A DNA stretch of 64,000 nt from Pseudomonadota bacterium (GCA_023423655.1 JAFAFE010000007.1:186001-250000), one strand, 5' to 3'; positions 7,951 to 17,617 are shown, counted from the first letter of the stretch. Translations and numbers: made by a program. Notes: generated by a model from the sequence alone, not told the origin.

Positions 7951-9182
7951 CGGTCACACTCCCCGAACACAATGTCCATCGCGCCCAGAATGGCGGTGGC
8001 GTCGGCGAGCATATGGCCCTTGGTCATGAAATCCATCGCCTGCAAATGCGAAAAAGCGGTCGGGCGGATCTTACAGCGATAGGGTTTGTTCGACCCGTCG
8101 CTCACCAGATAGACGCCGAATTCTCCCTTGGGGCTTTCGGTCGCGACATAGACTTCGCCCGCAGGCACATGGAAGCCTTCGGTATAAAGTTTGAAATGGT
8201 GGATGAGCGCTTCCATCGAGCGTTTCATCTCGCCGCGCTTGGGCGGGACCACCTTGCGGTCGAGGCTGCCAATCGGGCCTTCGGGCATTTCGTTGATGCA
8301 TTGGCGGATGATGCGCGCGGACTGGTAAACTTCCTGCACCCGCACCATGAAGCGGTCATAACAATCGCCGCGTGTGCCGACCGGAATTTCAAAATCCATG
8401 CGGTCATACACGTCATAGGGCTGCGCCTTACGCAAATCCCACGCAATGCCAGCGCCGCGGATCATCGGGCCGGAAAAGCCCCATGCCAGCGCATCTTCCT
8501 TGCTCACGACCGCAATATCGACGTTGCGCTGTTTGAAGATGCGGTTGTCGATGACAAGGCTCATCGCATCGCCGAATAATTTGGGCAGCCGGGTTTCGCA
8601 CCATTCGCCAATGTCAGTGAGCAATTTGAGCGGCACATCCTGATGCACGCCGCCGGGCCGGAAATAGGCCGAGTGCATCCGCGCGCCCGATGCGCGTTCG
8701 AAAAAGTTCAAGCAATCTTCGCGCAGTTCAAACATCCACAGGTTCGGCGTCATCGCGCCGACATCCATGACATGGCTGCCCAGATTGAGCATATGGTTAC
8801 AAATGCGCGTCAGTTCCGCGAACAAGACGCGCAGATATTGCGCGCGCAGCGGCACTTCCAGATTGAGCAGCTTTTCGATCGCCAGCACATAGCTATGCTC
8901 CATGCCGAGCGGCGAGCAATAATCGAGCCGGTCGAAATAGGGCAAAGCCTGTAAATAGGTTTTATATTCGATCAGCTTTTCGGTGCCGCGATGGAGCAGG
9001 CCGACATGGGGGTCGATGCGCTCGACGATTTCGCCGTCCATCTCCATGACCATGCGTAAAACGCCGTGCGCGGCGGGGTGCTGCGGCCCGAAGTTGATCG
9101 TGTAATTGGTGATTTCAAGATCACCCGGGGTCGGATCAACCGGGGTCGTGCGCCCTTCAAGCTCTGTCAGGAAATCAGCCAT
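7947..9182 (-). CDS. nuoD: NADH-quinone oxidoreductase subunit D (49 kDa)
   Basis: Quinone-site subunit of complex I, related to the large subunit of [NiFe] hydrogenases but without the metal ligands. The typical start of the conserved domain, N-F-G-P-Q-H-P-A-A-H-G-V-L-R near residues 30-43, is present, as is the C-terminal D-I-V-F-G-E-C-D-R. Length 411. It remains separate from nuoC (no nuoCD fusion); the two join by a TAATG stop-start. Confidence 0.98.
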   Translation of the reverse strand: MADFLTELEGRTTPVDPTPGDLEITNYTINFGPQHPAAHGVLRMVMEMDGEIVERIDPHVGLLHRGTEKLIEYKTYLQALPYFDRLDYCSPLGMEHSYVLAIEKLLNLEVPLRAQYLRVLFAELTRICNHMLNLGSHVMDVGAMTPNLWMFELREDCLNFFERASGARMHSAYFRPGGVHQDVPLKLLTDIGEWCETRLPKLFGDAMSLVIDNRIFKQRNVDIAVVSKEDALAWGFSGPMIRGAGIAWDLRKAQPYDVYDRMDFEIPVGTRGDCYDRFMVRVQEVYQSARIIRQCINEMPEGPIGSLDRKVVPPKRGEMKRSMEALIHHFKLYTEGFHVPAGEVYVATESPKGEFGVYLVSDGSNKPYRCKIRPTAFSHLQAMDFMTKGHMLADATAILGAMDIVFGECDR

Positions 9183-10150
9183 TATGCCTTATCTCCGTTG
9201 GGCTTGCCCGGCGTGGCTTTGGGCGTGGTTTTGGTCGCAGGCTTGGTAGCGGCTTTAGGAGCCGCCGCTTTGGGAGGCGCCTTTTTGACAGGGGCCTTTT
9301 TCGCAGCCGGTTTGGCCTCGACGGGTTGCGGCTCGGCTTTTTCCGTTACCTTAGGCGCGCCTTTGGCTTTAGCGACGGGCTTGGCCGCTTCCTTGTCGGT
9401 CTTGGCCCCTGCGCCGGTATCCGAAGGCTTTTCGGTGGTTTTGGGCGTAGTGGCTGCGGCAGGCGCGGCAGCAGCAGGCTTGGGCGCCGCGCCACCGGCA
9501 GGCACAGGCGTCGGCGCGCCGGGCGCTTCGCCATGCGCTTTTTCATCGCCGGGGAGGATATATTCCGCCCCTTCCCACGGGCTCATAAAGTCGAATGAAC
9601 GGAAATCCTGCGTCAGCTTGACCGGTTCATAGACGACACGCTTTTCGGTTTCCGAATAGCGCATTTCGACATAGCCGGTGAGCGGGAAATCCTTGCGGAA
9701 CGGGTGGCCCTTAAAGCCATAATCGGTCAGGATGCGGCGCAAGTCCGGATGCCCGGCGAACAATACGCCATACATATCGAACACTTCACGCTCCAGCCAA
9801 CCGGCGACCGGCCACACGCCCGTCACCGAAGGCACAGGGGTTGCCTCGTCCGTCTGCACCTTGACGCGCAGGCGATGGTTTTTGGTCACGCTGAGAAGGT
9901 GATAGACCACCTCGAACCGTTCGGGACGGTCGGGATAGTCAACGCCCGCAATCTCGACCAATTGCTGATAGTGCATCTGGTCGCGCAGCGCGACCATGCA
10001 GCCCACCAGTTCTGCCTTATCTACCGTCAGCGATACTTCGCCGACCAGATCGACCGCCTCAAGTAAATCCTTGCCCAAAATGCGGGTTGCTTCGGCGATA
10101 ACGCCGTCATTGCTCGCAAATTTGGGCGCGGGATGAAGAACAACATTCAT
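9182..10150 (-). CDS. nuoC: NADH-quinone oxidoreductase subunit C with long Ala/Lys/Pro-rich tail
   Basis: The 30 kDa peripheral subunit of complex I. The signature E-R-E-V-F-D-M-Y-G and the following H-P-D-L-R-R-I-L-T-D-Y-G-F-K-G-H-P-F-R-K are intact near residues 118-155. NuoC usually ends around residue 200-220. Here the protein continues to 322, and roughly the last 120 residues are almost only Ala, Lys, Pro, Thr, Val and Glu, like a histone H1 tail. The tail is in frame and is followed by nuoD after a TAATG junction. The tail's function is unknown. Confidence 0.95.
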   Translation of the reverse strand: MNVVLHPAPKFASNDGVIAEATRILGKDLLEAVDLVGEVSLTVDKAELVGCMVALRDQMHYQQLVEIAGVDYPDRPERFEVVYHLLSVTKNHRLRVKVQTDEATPVPSVTGVWPVAGWLEREVFDMYGVLFAGHPDLRRILTDYGFKGHPFRKDFPLTGYVEMRYSETEKRVVYEPVKLTQDFRSFDFMSPWEGAEYILPGDEKAHGEAPGAPTPVPAGGAAPKPAAAAPAAATTPKTTEKPSDTGAGAKTDKEAAKPVAKAKGAPKVTEKAEPQPVEAKPAAKKAPVKKAPPKAAAPKAATKPATKTTPKATPGKPNGDKA

Positions 10151-10704
10151 CGGTCCATCGTCCCTTCGCGGCGGATTTTACGCTGCAACTGCATCACGCC
10201 GTAAAGCAGCGCCTCTGCGGTCGGAGGGCAGCCGGGCACATAAATATCCACCGGCACAATGCGGTCACAGCCGCGCACGACCGAATAGCTATAATGGTAA
10301 TAGCCGCCGCCATTGGCGCAGCTTCCCATCGAAATCACATATTTGGGTTCCGACATCTGGTCATAGACGCGACGCAGCGCAGGGGCCATTTTGTTGCACA
10401 AAGTGCCGGCCACGATCATCACGTCCGACTGGCGCGGCGATGCGCGCGGAGCGGCTCCGAACCGCTCCATATCATAGCGCGGCATATTGACGTGGATCAT
10501 CTCGACCGCACAGCACGCAAGGCCGAACGTCATCCACCACAGCGAACCGGTGCGCGCCCATTGGAACAATTCTTCGGTCGAAGTGACAAGGAAGCCCTTG
10601 TCGCTCACTTCGCCCTGAAGATCATTGAAGAATGCCTGATCGGGCATGGTGCCCGGAGCAACCGGCATACGCGCCAGTTCGTCGGCTGAAAGCTCTACTC
10701 CCAA
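10147..10704 (-). CDS. nuoB: NADH-quinone oxidoreductase subunit B
   Basis: Subunit that binds the terminal cluster N2, which reduces quinone. Ligands are the adjacent Cys64 and Cys65, Cys129 and Cys159. I chose a TTG start at 10704: GGGAG lies just upstream, the product begins M-G-V-E-L as expected for the family, and it gives a ten-base overlap with nuoA. A longer frame with an ATG at 10779 would add 25 implausible residues translated from nuoA in another frame. Product 185 residues. Confidence 0.95.
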   Translation of the reverse strand: MGVELSADELARMPVAPGTMPDQAFFNDLQGEVSDKGFLVTSTEELFQWARTGSLWWMTFGLACCAVEMIHVNMPRYDMERFGAAPRASPRQSDVMIVAGTLCNKMAPALRRVYDQMSEPKYVISMGSCANGGGYYHYSYSVVRGCDRIVPVDIYVPGCPPTAEALLYGVMQLQRKIRREGTMDR

Positions 10705-11093
10705 TCGAGTGCTCCCTTTTTCCACGCATAAACAAGACCAAGACCAAGCTCGGCCAGAAACACCATCATCGTCGCCCAACCGGCCCAGCCAATATGTTCA
10801 AGGCTGACAGCCCACGGAAACAGGAAGGCGGCTTCAAGGTCGAAAATGATGAACAAAATCGCGATGAGATAGAAGCGCACATCAAATTGCGCGCGCGAAT
10901 CTTCGAATGCGGGAAACCCGCACTCATATTCGGTGAGCTTTTCCGGATCGGGCTGATGCGTGCCGGTGAGGCGGCCCACCGCCATCGGCAAAAAGGCGAA
11001 TAAGGCCGATAAAGCAAGCGCAATCCCCAGAAAGATAAGGATTGGCAGATATTGCGACAAGTCAGTCAAAATATGCCCCTTCGGCTCGTTCAT
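10695..11093 (-). CDS. nuoA: NADH-quinone oxidoreductase subunit A
   Basis: First gene of the complex I operon. The 132-residue product has three membrane helices and the conserved loop with Y-E-C-G-F-P-A-F near residues 54-61, whose cysteine is the ND3 loop cysteine near the quinone site. About 120 bases separate it from suhB upstream on the same strand; the operon promoter should lie there, but I could not pick a clear -35/-10 pair. Confidence 0.97.
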   Translation of the reverse strand: MNEPKGHILTDLSQYLPILIFLGIALALSALFAFLPMAVGRLTGTHQPDPEKLTEYECGFPAFEDSRAQFDVRFYLIAILFIIFDLEAAFLFPWAVSLEHIGWAGWATMMVFLAELGLGLVYAWKKGALDWE

Positions 11094-11213
11094 GCTTATC
11101 GTTCAACTTGCACCAAATCCGTAACAGACTCAGTGCCTCGCCTCTAGGACGGCTAGCCCTTGGGGGCAACCCTCAAGCGCCGGAAAAATCGCCAAATTGC
11201 GAGCGATTCTTAA

Positions 11214-12029
11214 CTAGCGCAGCGCGCTCGCGACCAGCTTGTGCAGTTTGGAATGGAGCGCGTCATTGGTGGCGAGAAATTCGCTGCGCGCCATATATTT
11301 GTCTCCGCCCCGAAAATCGGTGACGAAGCCCCCCGCCTCTTTGAGAATGAGAAGGCCAGCGGCCACATCCCAAGGCTTGAGGTCGGCTTCCCAAAAGCCG
11401 TCATAGCGACCGGCGGCAAGCCAGGCCAAGTCAAGCGAGGCCGCGCCAAAACGGCGGATGCCCGCAACTTCGGGCGCAATGCTCCCGAAAATCTTGCTCC
11501 ACTGCGCAAAATCGCCATGCCCCATATAAGGGATGCCGGTCGCGATCAGCGCTTCGTTGAGATTACGCCGCGACGAAACGCGCAAGCGGCGGTCGTGGAG
11601 CCAAGCACCCCGCCCCTTCTCCGCCCAGAAGCTTTCGTCGGTGAGCGGTTGATAGACGAGCGCGGTCGTCACATCGCCCCACCCGCCGCCGGGCTTGGCT
11701 TCCTGTGCAGCAATCGAAATCGCGAAATGCGGGATTGAATGGAGGAAGTTCGAGGTGCCGTCGAGCGGGTCAATCACCCAGCGCGGCTTGCCCGGTGCGC
11801 CCTCGATCTCGCCCGCTTCTTCCATGAGGAAACCCCAATCGGGGCGGGCCTTGAGCAATTCGTCATAGAGCGTGCGTTCGGCGCGCTGGTCGGCCTTGGA
11901 CACGAAATCGGCCGGTCCTTTGGGCGATACCTGCAAATGTTCGATTTCGCCAAAGTCACGACGCAAACGCGACCCCGCCTTACGCGCGGCGCGTTCCATC
12001 ACTGTCAAAAGGCCGGAAAGGGCTGCCAT
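11214..12029 (-). CDS. suhB: Inositol-1-monophosphatase family protein
   Basis: Magnesium-dependent phosphatase of the IMPase/SuhB family, 271 residues. The metal-binding motifs are visible: E-E-A near residues 70-72, W-V-I-D-P-L-D-G-T-S-N-F near 83-94, and W-E-A-D-L-K-P-W-D-V-A-A-G near 213-225. In enterobacteria SuhB also acts with the Nus factors on rRNA transcription; whether that applies here cannot be told from the sequence. It lies 24 bases downstream of efp, so the two are probably co-transcribed. Confidence 0.93.
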   Translation of the reverse strand: MAALSGLLTVMERAARKAGSRLRRDFGEIEHLQVSPKGPADFVSKADQRAERTLYDELLKARPDWGFLMEEAGEIEGAPGKPRWVIDPLDGTSNFLHSIPHFAISIAAQEAKPGGGWGDVTTALVYQPLTDESFWAEKGRGAWLHDRRLRVSSRRNLNEALIATGIPYMGHGDFAQWSKIFGSIAPEVAGIRRFGAASLDLAWLAAGRYDGFWEADLKPWDVAAGLLILKEAGGFVTDFRGGDKYMARSEFLATNDALHSKLHKLVASALR

Positions 12030-12053
12030 GTCGTCGGTCCGTTTCTAAACTGC

Positions 12054-12617
12054 TTAGTCCGCGCGCTTCACATATTCGCGTTCATACACATCAACGATGA
12101 TGCGCGTGCCCGATTGGATATGCGGCGGAACCATGACGCGCACGCCATTGTCCAAAATGGCGGGCTTGTAAGACGAAGAGGCGGTCTGCCCCTTCACCAC
12201 GGCGTCGGCTTCGACGATGGTCGCTTCGACCTGATCGGGCAGTTCGACCGAAATCGGGCGCTCTTCCCACAATTCGAGCATCACATCCATGCCGTCCTGA
12301 AGGAAATCCGCCGCATCGCCGATGACATCGCGGTCGATGTTGATTTGTTCATAGCTATCCTTGTCCATGAACACGAGGCTGTCGCCTTCGGCGTAGAGAT
12401 ACTGGAAATCCTTGGTGTCGAGGCGCACTTTTTCGACCGTATCGGCGCTGCGGAAGCGCACATTGGTCTTGCGACCATCGATGAGGTTTTTCATTTCCAC
12501 CTGCATGAATGCGCCGCCCTTGCCGGGTTGGGTATGCTGGATTTTGGCAACTTTCCAGATGCCGCCTTCATATTCCAAAATGTTGCCGGGACGGATATCG
12601 ACGCCGCTGATTTTCAT
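12054..12617 (-). CDS. efp: Translation elongation factor P
   Basis: Rescues ribosomes stalled at polyproline. The 187-residue length and three-domain organisation are standard. The tip motif P-G-K-G-G-A-F places the modifiable lysine at residue 33. No modification enzyme (EpmA/EpmB or rhamnosyltransferase) is encoded in this window. The start is supported by GAGATA before the ATG. Confidence 0.97.
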   Translation of the reverse strand: MKISGVDIRPGNILEYEGGIWKVAKIQHTQPGKGGAFMQVEMKNLIDGRKTNVRFRSADTVEKVRLDTKDFQYLYAEGDSLVFMDKDSYEQINIDRDVIGDAADFLQDGMDVMLELWEERPISVELPDQVEATIVEADAVVKGQTASSSYKPAILDNGVRVMVPPHIQSGTRIIVDVYEREYVKRAD

Positions 12618-12712
12618 GGGAGTATCTCACTATTATGGAAAAGAGCCAGAGCGATGACCGCCCGTTGGAGCGCGCCTTTATCCTTCTCTCGCCCCAAGCG
12701 CAAGCCTCGTGC

Positions 12713-13396
12713 CTATCTTGACGCGGTGAGCATGGGATAAGGGTTAACTGCGGTCCCGCCAGACCAACTATCGTCCGGTCCCGCCAGCATCACCGCGAAA
12801 TGGAGGTGCGGACCATCTGGGCTGGTATTGCCGGTGGACCCGACCGTGCCGACAGGATCGCCCGCTTTGACTGCCTTTCCTTCCGCCAGACTGTCGGCAT
12901 AGCTGTCGAGATGGGCGTAATAATAGATGCTGCGCTTGTCGGGCGAACGCACATAGACGGTCAGCCCGCCTTTTTCGCTCTGCCAGATTTTCTCGACGGT
13001 GCCGGGAGCGGCAGCAATGACCGGCGTTCCGCGTGGGGCCATAATGTCGATGGCGTCATGGATACGCACCCCGCTTTCGCGCGCATCGTTGAACGTATCG
13101 ACCAGTTGGGCGGGCTTGACCCCTACTACCGGAATAGCGAGCGCGCCGATCTGCACCGGGGTTATCGGTTCCATGCGCGTGCGATGTATTTTGGGCGGGG
13201 GCTGAGATGTGGAAGTGGCCGTTGCGGGCGGCTGCGCGGCGGCGGGTGCGGGCGATAGTTGCGCGGCCTCGCGCTGCGTTCCGGTGAGGTCATAGGCAAT
13301 GACCCAATAAGCCGATGTGACCGCCGCGCTGATGGCCGCACTCGCCAGCCCCACACGAATTTTGTCGAGCATCGCAGCCCCGCGCCTCTCGCTCAT
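12713..13396 (-). CDS. M23 (LytM-type) peptidoglycan endopeptidase-like protein
   Basis: A 227-residue protein anchored by one N-terminal helix (around residues 12-34), a Pro/Ala linker, and a C-terminal M23 domain. The zinc motifs are present: H-D-A-I-D near residue 115 (HxxxD) and H-L-H-F near residue 197. It probably cuts peptide cross-links, or regulates amidases, in the periplasm. GGAGG precedes the ATG. It sits next to an L,D-transpeptidase gene on the same strand. Confidence 0.9.
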   Translation of the reverse strand: MSERRGAAMLDKIRVGLASAAISAAVTSAYWVIAYDLTGTQREAAQLSPAPAAAQPPATATSTSQPPPKIHRTRMEPITPVQIGALAIPVVGVKPAQLVDTFNDARESGVRIHDAIDIMAPRGTPVIAAAPGTVEKIWQSEKGGLTVYVRSPDKRSIYYYAHLDSYADSLAEGKAVKAGDPVGTVGSTGNTSPDGPHLHFAVMLAGPDDSWSGGTAVNPYPMLTASR

Positions 13397-13436
13397 CGCG
13401 CCCCTCCCCGATTGGTCATGCCCAATTTTCGCACGA

Positions 13437-14609
13437 TCATTTCTGGAATACCACCGGCACGCCGGGCTTCACCATCATCGCAAGCCGCGCCGCATCCCAA
13501 TTGGTGAGCCGCACACAACCATGACTTTCCGCGCGGCCAATGGTTTCGGGCGAAGGCGTGCCGTGGATGCCATAATGTTCCTTGGACAGGTCAATCCACA
13601 CAACCCCCACCGGACTATTGGGGCCGGGCTTGAATTGCTGCTTGGGCTTTTTGTCCGATACATCCCAGAATAGCTTGGGATTATAAGTGAAGGGCGGATT
13701 ATAAGCGACGCCATTGACCTTCCAGCTTCCGATCGGCAGCGGATCATGCTTTGACCCCATCGTAGCGGTAAATTGCACCAGTAATTTGCCATCCGCATCG
13801 AACGCGCGCAGCACGCCGTCCGATTCATCAACAACGATTTTGGCGGCCTGAGGCTGCTGCGCCGATATGCCGAGATTTTTGAGCGTGGTTTTCCACGCCG
13901 CATCGCCAGCGGCCTCTGCGCCCGCCGCGCTATCACCGCCAACATTGGGAACGCGGATTTCCTTGCCCGCCGCAAAGATCGCGGCATCATTGGTAGCGTT
14001 GGCGGCGTTGGCTTCCGTTTTGCCTGCCTCTTTGGCTGGAACAGGTGTCGCCCCGCTATTGAGCGCGCGCAATGTATCGGGCGTCGTATGGAACCGCTCG
14101 GCCAAAGCCTCCATCAGATTTTCATAGCCCAGAGCAGCGAGCTTGGCCTTGGCTTCAGCCGCGGCGGGAATGGTCACGAAATCCTGATTGGCAAAGTCCG
14201 CCGGAATAGTGACCATGCGTGTTGCGGGTAGCGATTTTTGCTGGAGCAAGGCCGTGCGCGTTGCCTCATCCAATTCGCCGGTCACGGGCAGATCATTGGC
14301 GGTCTGGAAGCCCTTGATCGCATTGGTGGTGGACATCCCCATCTTGTCGTCAATCACGCCGGGCGCAAAGCCCAAACGGTCGAGCAGGACTTGCGCCTGC
14401 ATGATGCTGTGACCGCTATCATCAGCGCCGCCCGGCGCATCCGCGTCATGCGAGGCAAAGGGGTCGGCAGCAGGGGTAGCGGCTTTAGCCTTGGCGGCAG
14501 GTTCCGGCGCTTTTTCATCGGCTTCGGCCGCGAAATTACAGCCGGATAAAAGGAAGATGGCTGCAATTAGGGGAAGGGAAAATTTAGCGTTCACCTGCTT
14601 CAATGCCAC
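13437..14609 (-). CDS. L,D-transpeptidase (YkuD) lipoprotein
   Basis: A 390-residue lipoprotein that would make 3-3 cross-links in peptidoglycan or attach proteins to it. It has a lipobox L-L-S-G-C near residue 25 and a linker rich in Ala, Glu and Lys. A peptidoglycan-binding-1-like domain follows at roughly 75-120. The YkuD domain lies at roughly 255-390 with the catalytic S-H-G-C-V-R-L (Cys365). I chose GTG at 14609 because AGGAGG lies eight bases upstream; a TTG two codons earlier is too close to that site. Confidence 0.92.
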   Translation of the reverse strand: MALKQVNAKFSLPLIAAIFLLSGCNFAAEADEKAPEPAAKAKAATPAADPFASHDADAPGGADDSGHSIMQAQVLLDRLGFAPGVIDDKMGMSTTNAIKGFQTANDLPVTGELDEATRTALLQQKSLPATRMVTIPADFANQDFVTIPAAAEAKAKLAALGYENLMEALAERFHTTPDTLRALNSGATPVPAKEAGKTEANAANATNDAAIFAAGKEIRVPNVGGDSAAGAEAAGDAAWKTTLKNLGISAQQPQAAKIVVDESDGVLRAFDADGKLLVQFTATMGSKHDPLPIGSWKVNGVAYNPPFTYNPKLFWDVSDKKPKQQFKPGPNSPVGVVWIDLSKEHYGIHGTPSPETIGRAESHGCVRLTNWDAARLAMMVKPGVPVVFQK

Positions 14610-14698
14610 GGGCAAAACCTCCTGATCATTATAGATTTAATGACAGGGCAACGCGCAAAACGGCGCAAGCGTTCCTTGAGGCAATGCGCGAGCGGCGT

Positions 14699-15391
14699 TT
14701 AACCGAGCAGCGGGGCGAAGGCGGCAACTCCTGCGGCGGCTCCTTGCGGATGCTTCCAAACCGCCCCCGATACTGCGAGGAAATCCGCGCCTGCATCAAT
14801 CAAAGGCTGCGCATTGTCGGGCGTAATCCCGCCAATCGCTACGCACGGAATTTCAAACAAGGTGGTCCACCAGCCAAGGATGGCCGGATCGGGGCGATGC
14901 GTGGTTTCTTTGGTATCGGTCGGATAGAAGGCGCCAAACGCGACATAATCCGCGCCTTTTTCGCCTGCTTCCATCGCAAGGTGGCGGCTGTCATGACAGG
15001 TGACGCCAATTTGCACCGCAGGCCCCAGCGCCGCGCGTGCGGCTTTTACATCGCCGTCGCCCTGCCCCAGATGCACGCCGTCCGCTTCGACTTGCGCGGC
15101 CAAATCCATGCGATCATTCAATATGAACGCCACATCATGGCGCGCGCAAACCGGTATCAGCGCATCACAGGCGGCGATAATATCCGCATCCGGCACATTT
15201 TTAAGCCGGAGCTGGAATGCGGCCACCGGTCCGGCCGCCAAAGCAGCGTCGAGTTGCTCTGCAAAATCCTCGCCCAGATTTTCCGGGCTTATCAGGTAAA
15301 GCTGGCACGCTGGGCGGCGGGGGTCGCGGCCAAAACGGTCGGCAAAACCGCTATCCAAAATATCGGGGTCGAAATCGTCATGATCGGTCAT
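14699..15391 (-). CDS. thiE: Thiamine phosphate synthase
   Basis: Joins the pyrimidine and thiazole halves of thiamine to give thiamine phosphate. The 230-residue TIM-barrel protein shows L-N-D-R-M-D-L-A, D-G-V-H-L-G-Q-G-D and the late glycine motif A-I-G-G-I-T. An N-terminal extension of about 25 acidic residues precedes the domain. The ATG at 15391 is preceded by AAGGCG; the longer frame enters the upstream aldolase gene. It is the last gene of the tkt-gap-pgk-fda operon. Confidence 0.93.
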   Translation of the reverse strand: MTDHDDFDPDILDSGFADRFGRDPRRPACQLYLISPENLGEDFAEQLDAALAAGPVAAFQLRLKNVPDADIIAACDALIPVCARHDVAFILNDRMDLAAQVEADGVHLGQGDGDVKAARAALGPAVQIGVTCHDSRHLAMEAGEKGADYVAFGAFYPTDTKETTHRPDPAILGWWTTLFEIPCVAIGGITPDNAQPLIDAGADFLAVSGAVWKHPQGAAAGVAAFAPLLG

Positions 15392-15428
15392 GGATATGCG
15401 CCTTAACGATACCGACCCCGAAAGCCAA

Positions 15429-16322
15429 TCAGGGCTGTGCCACCGATGCTGCGTGAATTTCGTCAATGGCGAGGCCAAGCGCGCCATTAAATTCCGCATC
15501 ATCCATCTGGTGACGCAAATCATTGAGCAAAGCGCGGCTGAAGCTTGCGATCATGCCACGGTTTTTGGCGAGTTCGGTACAGGCTTCGCTACGGCTGAAA
15601 CCGCCCGACAGCGCAACCACGCGCGCAACACGCGGATGATCGACAAGGCTGTCATAAAGCCCCGCCTTGGCCGGAATCGACAATTTGAGCATGACCTTGT
15701 CGTCGCCCGGAAGCGCATCCAATGCCTTGGTCAGTTCATCGAGCAGGATTTCGTCCGCTTCTGCACGCTCTGCGCTTTTGATGTTGACTTCGGGCTCGAT
15801 GATCGGAACGAGGCCGTGCGCGGTCACTTGCTGTGCCACCTCAAACTGCTGCTTGACGACGGCGGCAATGCCTTCGCGGTTGGCAAGATTGATAACCGAA
15901 CGTTCCTTGGTGCCGATGACACCCAAGCCCTTGGCACGGGTGAGCAGCGCATCGAGGTCGGGCATCGGCTTCATAAGCTGGACGCCATTGGCTTCATCTT
16001 CAAGCCCCTTGTCAATCTTGATGAACGGCGCAACGCCGCGCTCAAGCAAGGCTTCAGGGGTCGGTTTGCCATCAACTTCGCCGTCCATGGTGCGCTCGAA
16101 CAGGATCGCGCCCAGCACCTTCTCCCCCGAAAAAGCGGGCGAGGTAATCACGCGACTGCGCATCTGGTGGATGAGGCCGAACATTTCTTCTTCGCTGCCC
16201 CACGCATCCTCTTCGATGCCATAGCCTTTCAAAGCTTTGGGGGTCGAACCGCCGCTCTGGTCGAGCGCGGCAATAAATCCGGAACCGTTGGTAACCTTGT
16301 CGAGCAATTTAGCGTCTTGCAT
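15429..16322 (-). CDS. fda: Class I fructose-bisphosphate aldolase
   Basis: Cleaves or forms fructose 1,6-bisphosphate by a Schiff-base mechanism. The 297-residue protein matches the short bacterial class I type, with the A-L-D-Q-S-G-G-S-T-P-K-A-L motif near residues 19-31 and the catalytic-lysine region M-L-K-L-S-I-P-A-K. I start at the ATG at 16322, with AAGGA upstream, instead of the TTG seven codons earlier. It lies 77 bases downstream of pgk. Confidence 0.94.
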   Translation of the reverse strand: MQDAKLLDKVTNGSGFIAALDQSGGSTPKALKGYGIEEDAWGSEEEMFGLIHQMRSRVITSPAFSGEKVLGAILFERTMDGEVDGKPTPEALLERGVAPFIKIDKGLEDEANGVQLMKPMPDLDALLTRAKGLGVIGTKERSVINLANREGIAAVVKQQFEVAQQVTAHGLVPIIEPEVNIKSAERAEADEILLDELTKALDALPGDDKVMLKLSIPAKAGLYDSLVDHPRVARVVALSGGFSRSEACTELAKNRGMIASFSRALLNDLRHQMDDAEFNGALGLAIDEIHAASVAQP

Positions 16323-16399
16323 GGGAAGATGGTCCTTGTTCAAACGAGTCTATGTCGCGCGCCGCAATAATGAGTGACGATGCGACGGGGGTTACGGGG

Positions 16400-17605
16400 T
16401 CAGGCCCCTTTCAAAGCGTCCACGCCGGGGAGCGGCTTACCTTCCATCCATTCGAGGAATGCCCCGCCAGCGGTTGAAACGAAAGTGAAATCTGCGGCAA
16501 CGCCTGCATGGTTGAGCGCCGCAACCGTATCGCCGCCACCCGCGACCGATACAAGCGAGCCTTCTTTGGTGAGCGCCGCCGCCGTTTTGGCAAGCGCGAC
16601 CGTCGCCTTGTCGAACGGCACGGTTTCAAACGCGCCCAAAGGCCCGTTCCACACCAACGTCTTGCAGGTTTTAAGCACATCGCCGAGCGCCTCGACTGCG
16701 GCCGGGCCGATGTCGAGGATCATATCGTCAGGCGCGACTTCATGCACATTGACGATGCTGTTCGGTGCATTGGCCGCAAATTGCTTGGCGACCACGACAT
16801 CATAAGGAAGATGCACAGTGCAGCCTGCCTTGTCGGCGGCGTCCATAATCGCATTGGCGGTGACGGTGAGGTCATGTTCGCACAGCGATTTGCCCACATT
16901 GACCCCGCGCGCGGCAAGGAAAGTATTGGCCATACCGCCACCGATAATCAGATGGTCGACCTTTTTGACAAAGTTTTGGAGAACATCCAGCTTGGTCGAA
17001 ACCTTGGCCCCGCCAACGACTGCGGCCACCGGATGTTCCGGATTGCCGAGCGCCTGTTCCAGCGCCACCAGTTCGGCTTCCATCGCGCGGCCTGCAAAAG
17101 CGGGTAGCTTATGCGCCAACCCTTCGGTCGAGGCATGGGCGCGGTGCGCGGCGGAAAAGGCGTCATTGACATAATAGTCGCCGACCACCGCCATGTCCGC
17201 GACGAGCGCAGGGTTATTTTCTTCCTCGCCCGCATGGAAGCGCGTATTTTCGAGGACCGCAATATCGCCGGGGCGCAGTACCGCCACGCCATCAAGCGCG
17301 GCTTGCCCTGCACAATCGGGGATGAACATGATGCGGCGGCCCAGCACATCTTCAATTCCGCCGACAACCAGCGAGAGCGACAGATTGGGGTTCTTCTGCC
17401 CCTTCGGGCGTCCGAAGTGCGACAGCAGCAGCACAATCGCGCCGCGATCCGCCAGTTCCAATATGGTGGGTGCGGAGGCGCGGATGCGGGTATCATCCGC
17501 AACCGATCCTTCGTTCATGGGGACATTCAGGTCCACGCGCACAAGCACGCGCTTACCCGATACATCGCCCATATCATCGAGCGTTTTGAAAGCCTTCGCA
17601 CCCAT
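16400..17605 (-). CDS. pgk: Phosphoglycerate kinase
   Basis: Transfers phosphate between 1,3-bisphosphoglycerate and ADP. The 401-residue protein has the N-domain signature R-V-D-L-N-V-P near residues 23-29 and the C-terminal nucleotide loop A-G-G-G-D-T near 353-358. AAGGG precedes the ATG. It starts 12 bases after gap, an arrangement that suggests coupled expression with gap, tkt and fda. Confidence 0.98.
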   Translation of the reverse strand: MGAKAFKTLDDMGDVSGKRVLVRVDLNVPMNEGSVADDTRIRASAPTILELADRGAIVLLLSHFGRPKGQKNPNLSLSLVVGGIEDVLGRRIMFIPDCAGQAALDGVAVLRPGDIAVLENTRFHAGEEENNPALVADMAVVGDYYVNDAFSAAHRAHASTEGLAHKLPAFAGRAMEAELVALEQALGNPEHPVAAVVGGAKVSTKLDVLQNFVKKVDHLIIGGGMANTFLAARGVNVGKSLCEHDLTVTANAIMDAADKAGCTVHLPYDVVVAKQFAANAPNSIVNVHEVAPDDMILDIGPAAVEALGDVLKTCKTLVWNGPLGAFETVPFDKATVALAKTAAALTKEGSLVSVAGGGDTVAALNHAGVAADFTFVSTAGGAFLEWMEGKPLPGVDALKGA

Positions 17606-17617
17606 GTTTTTCAGCCC

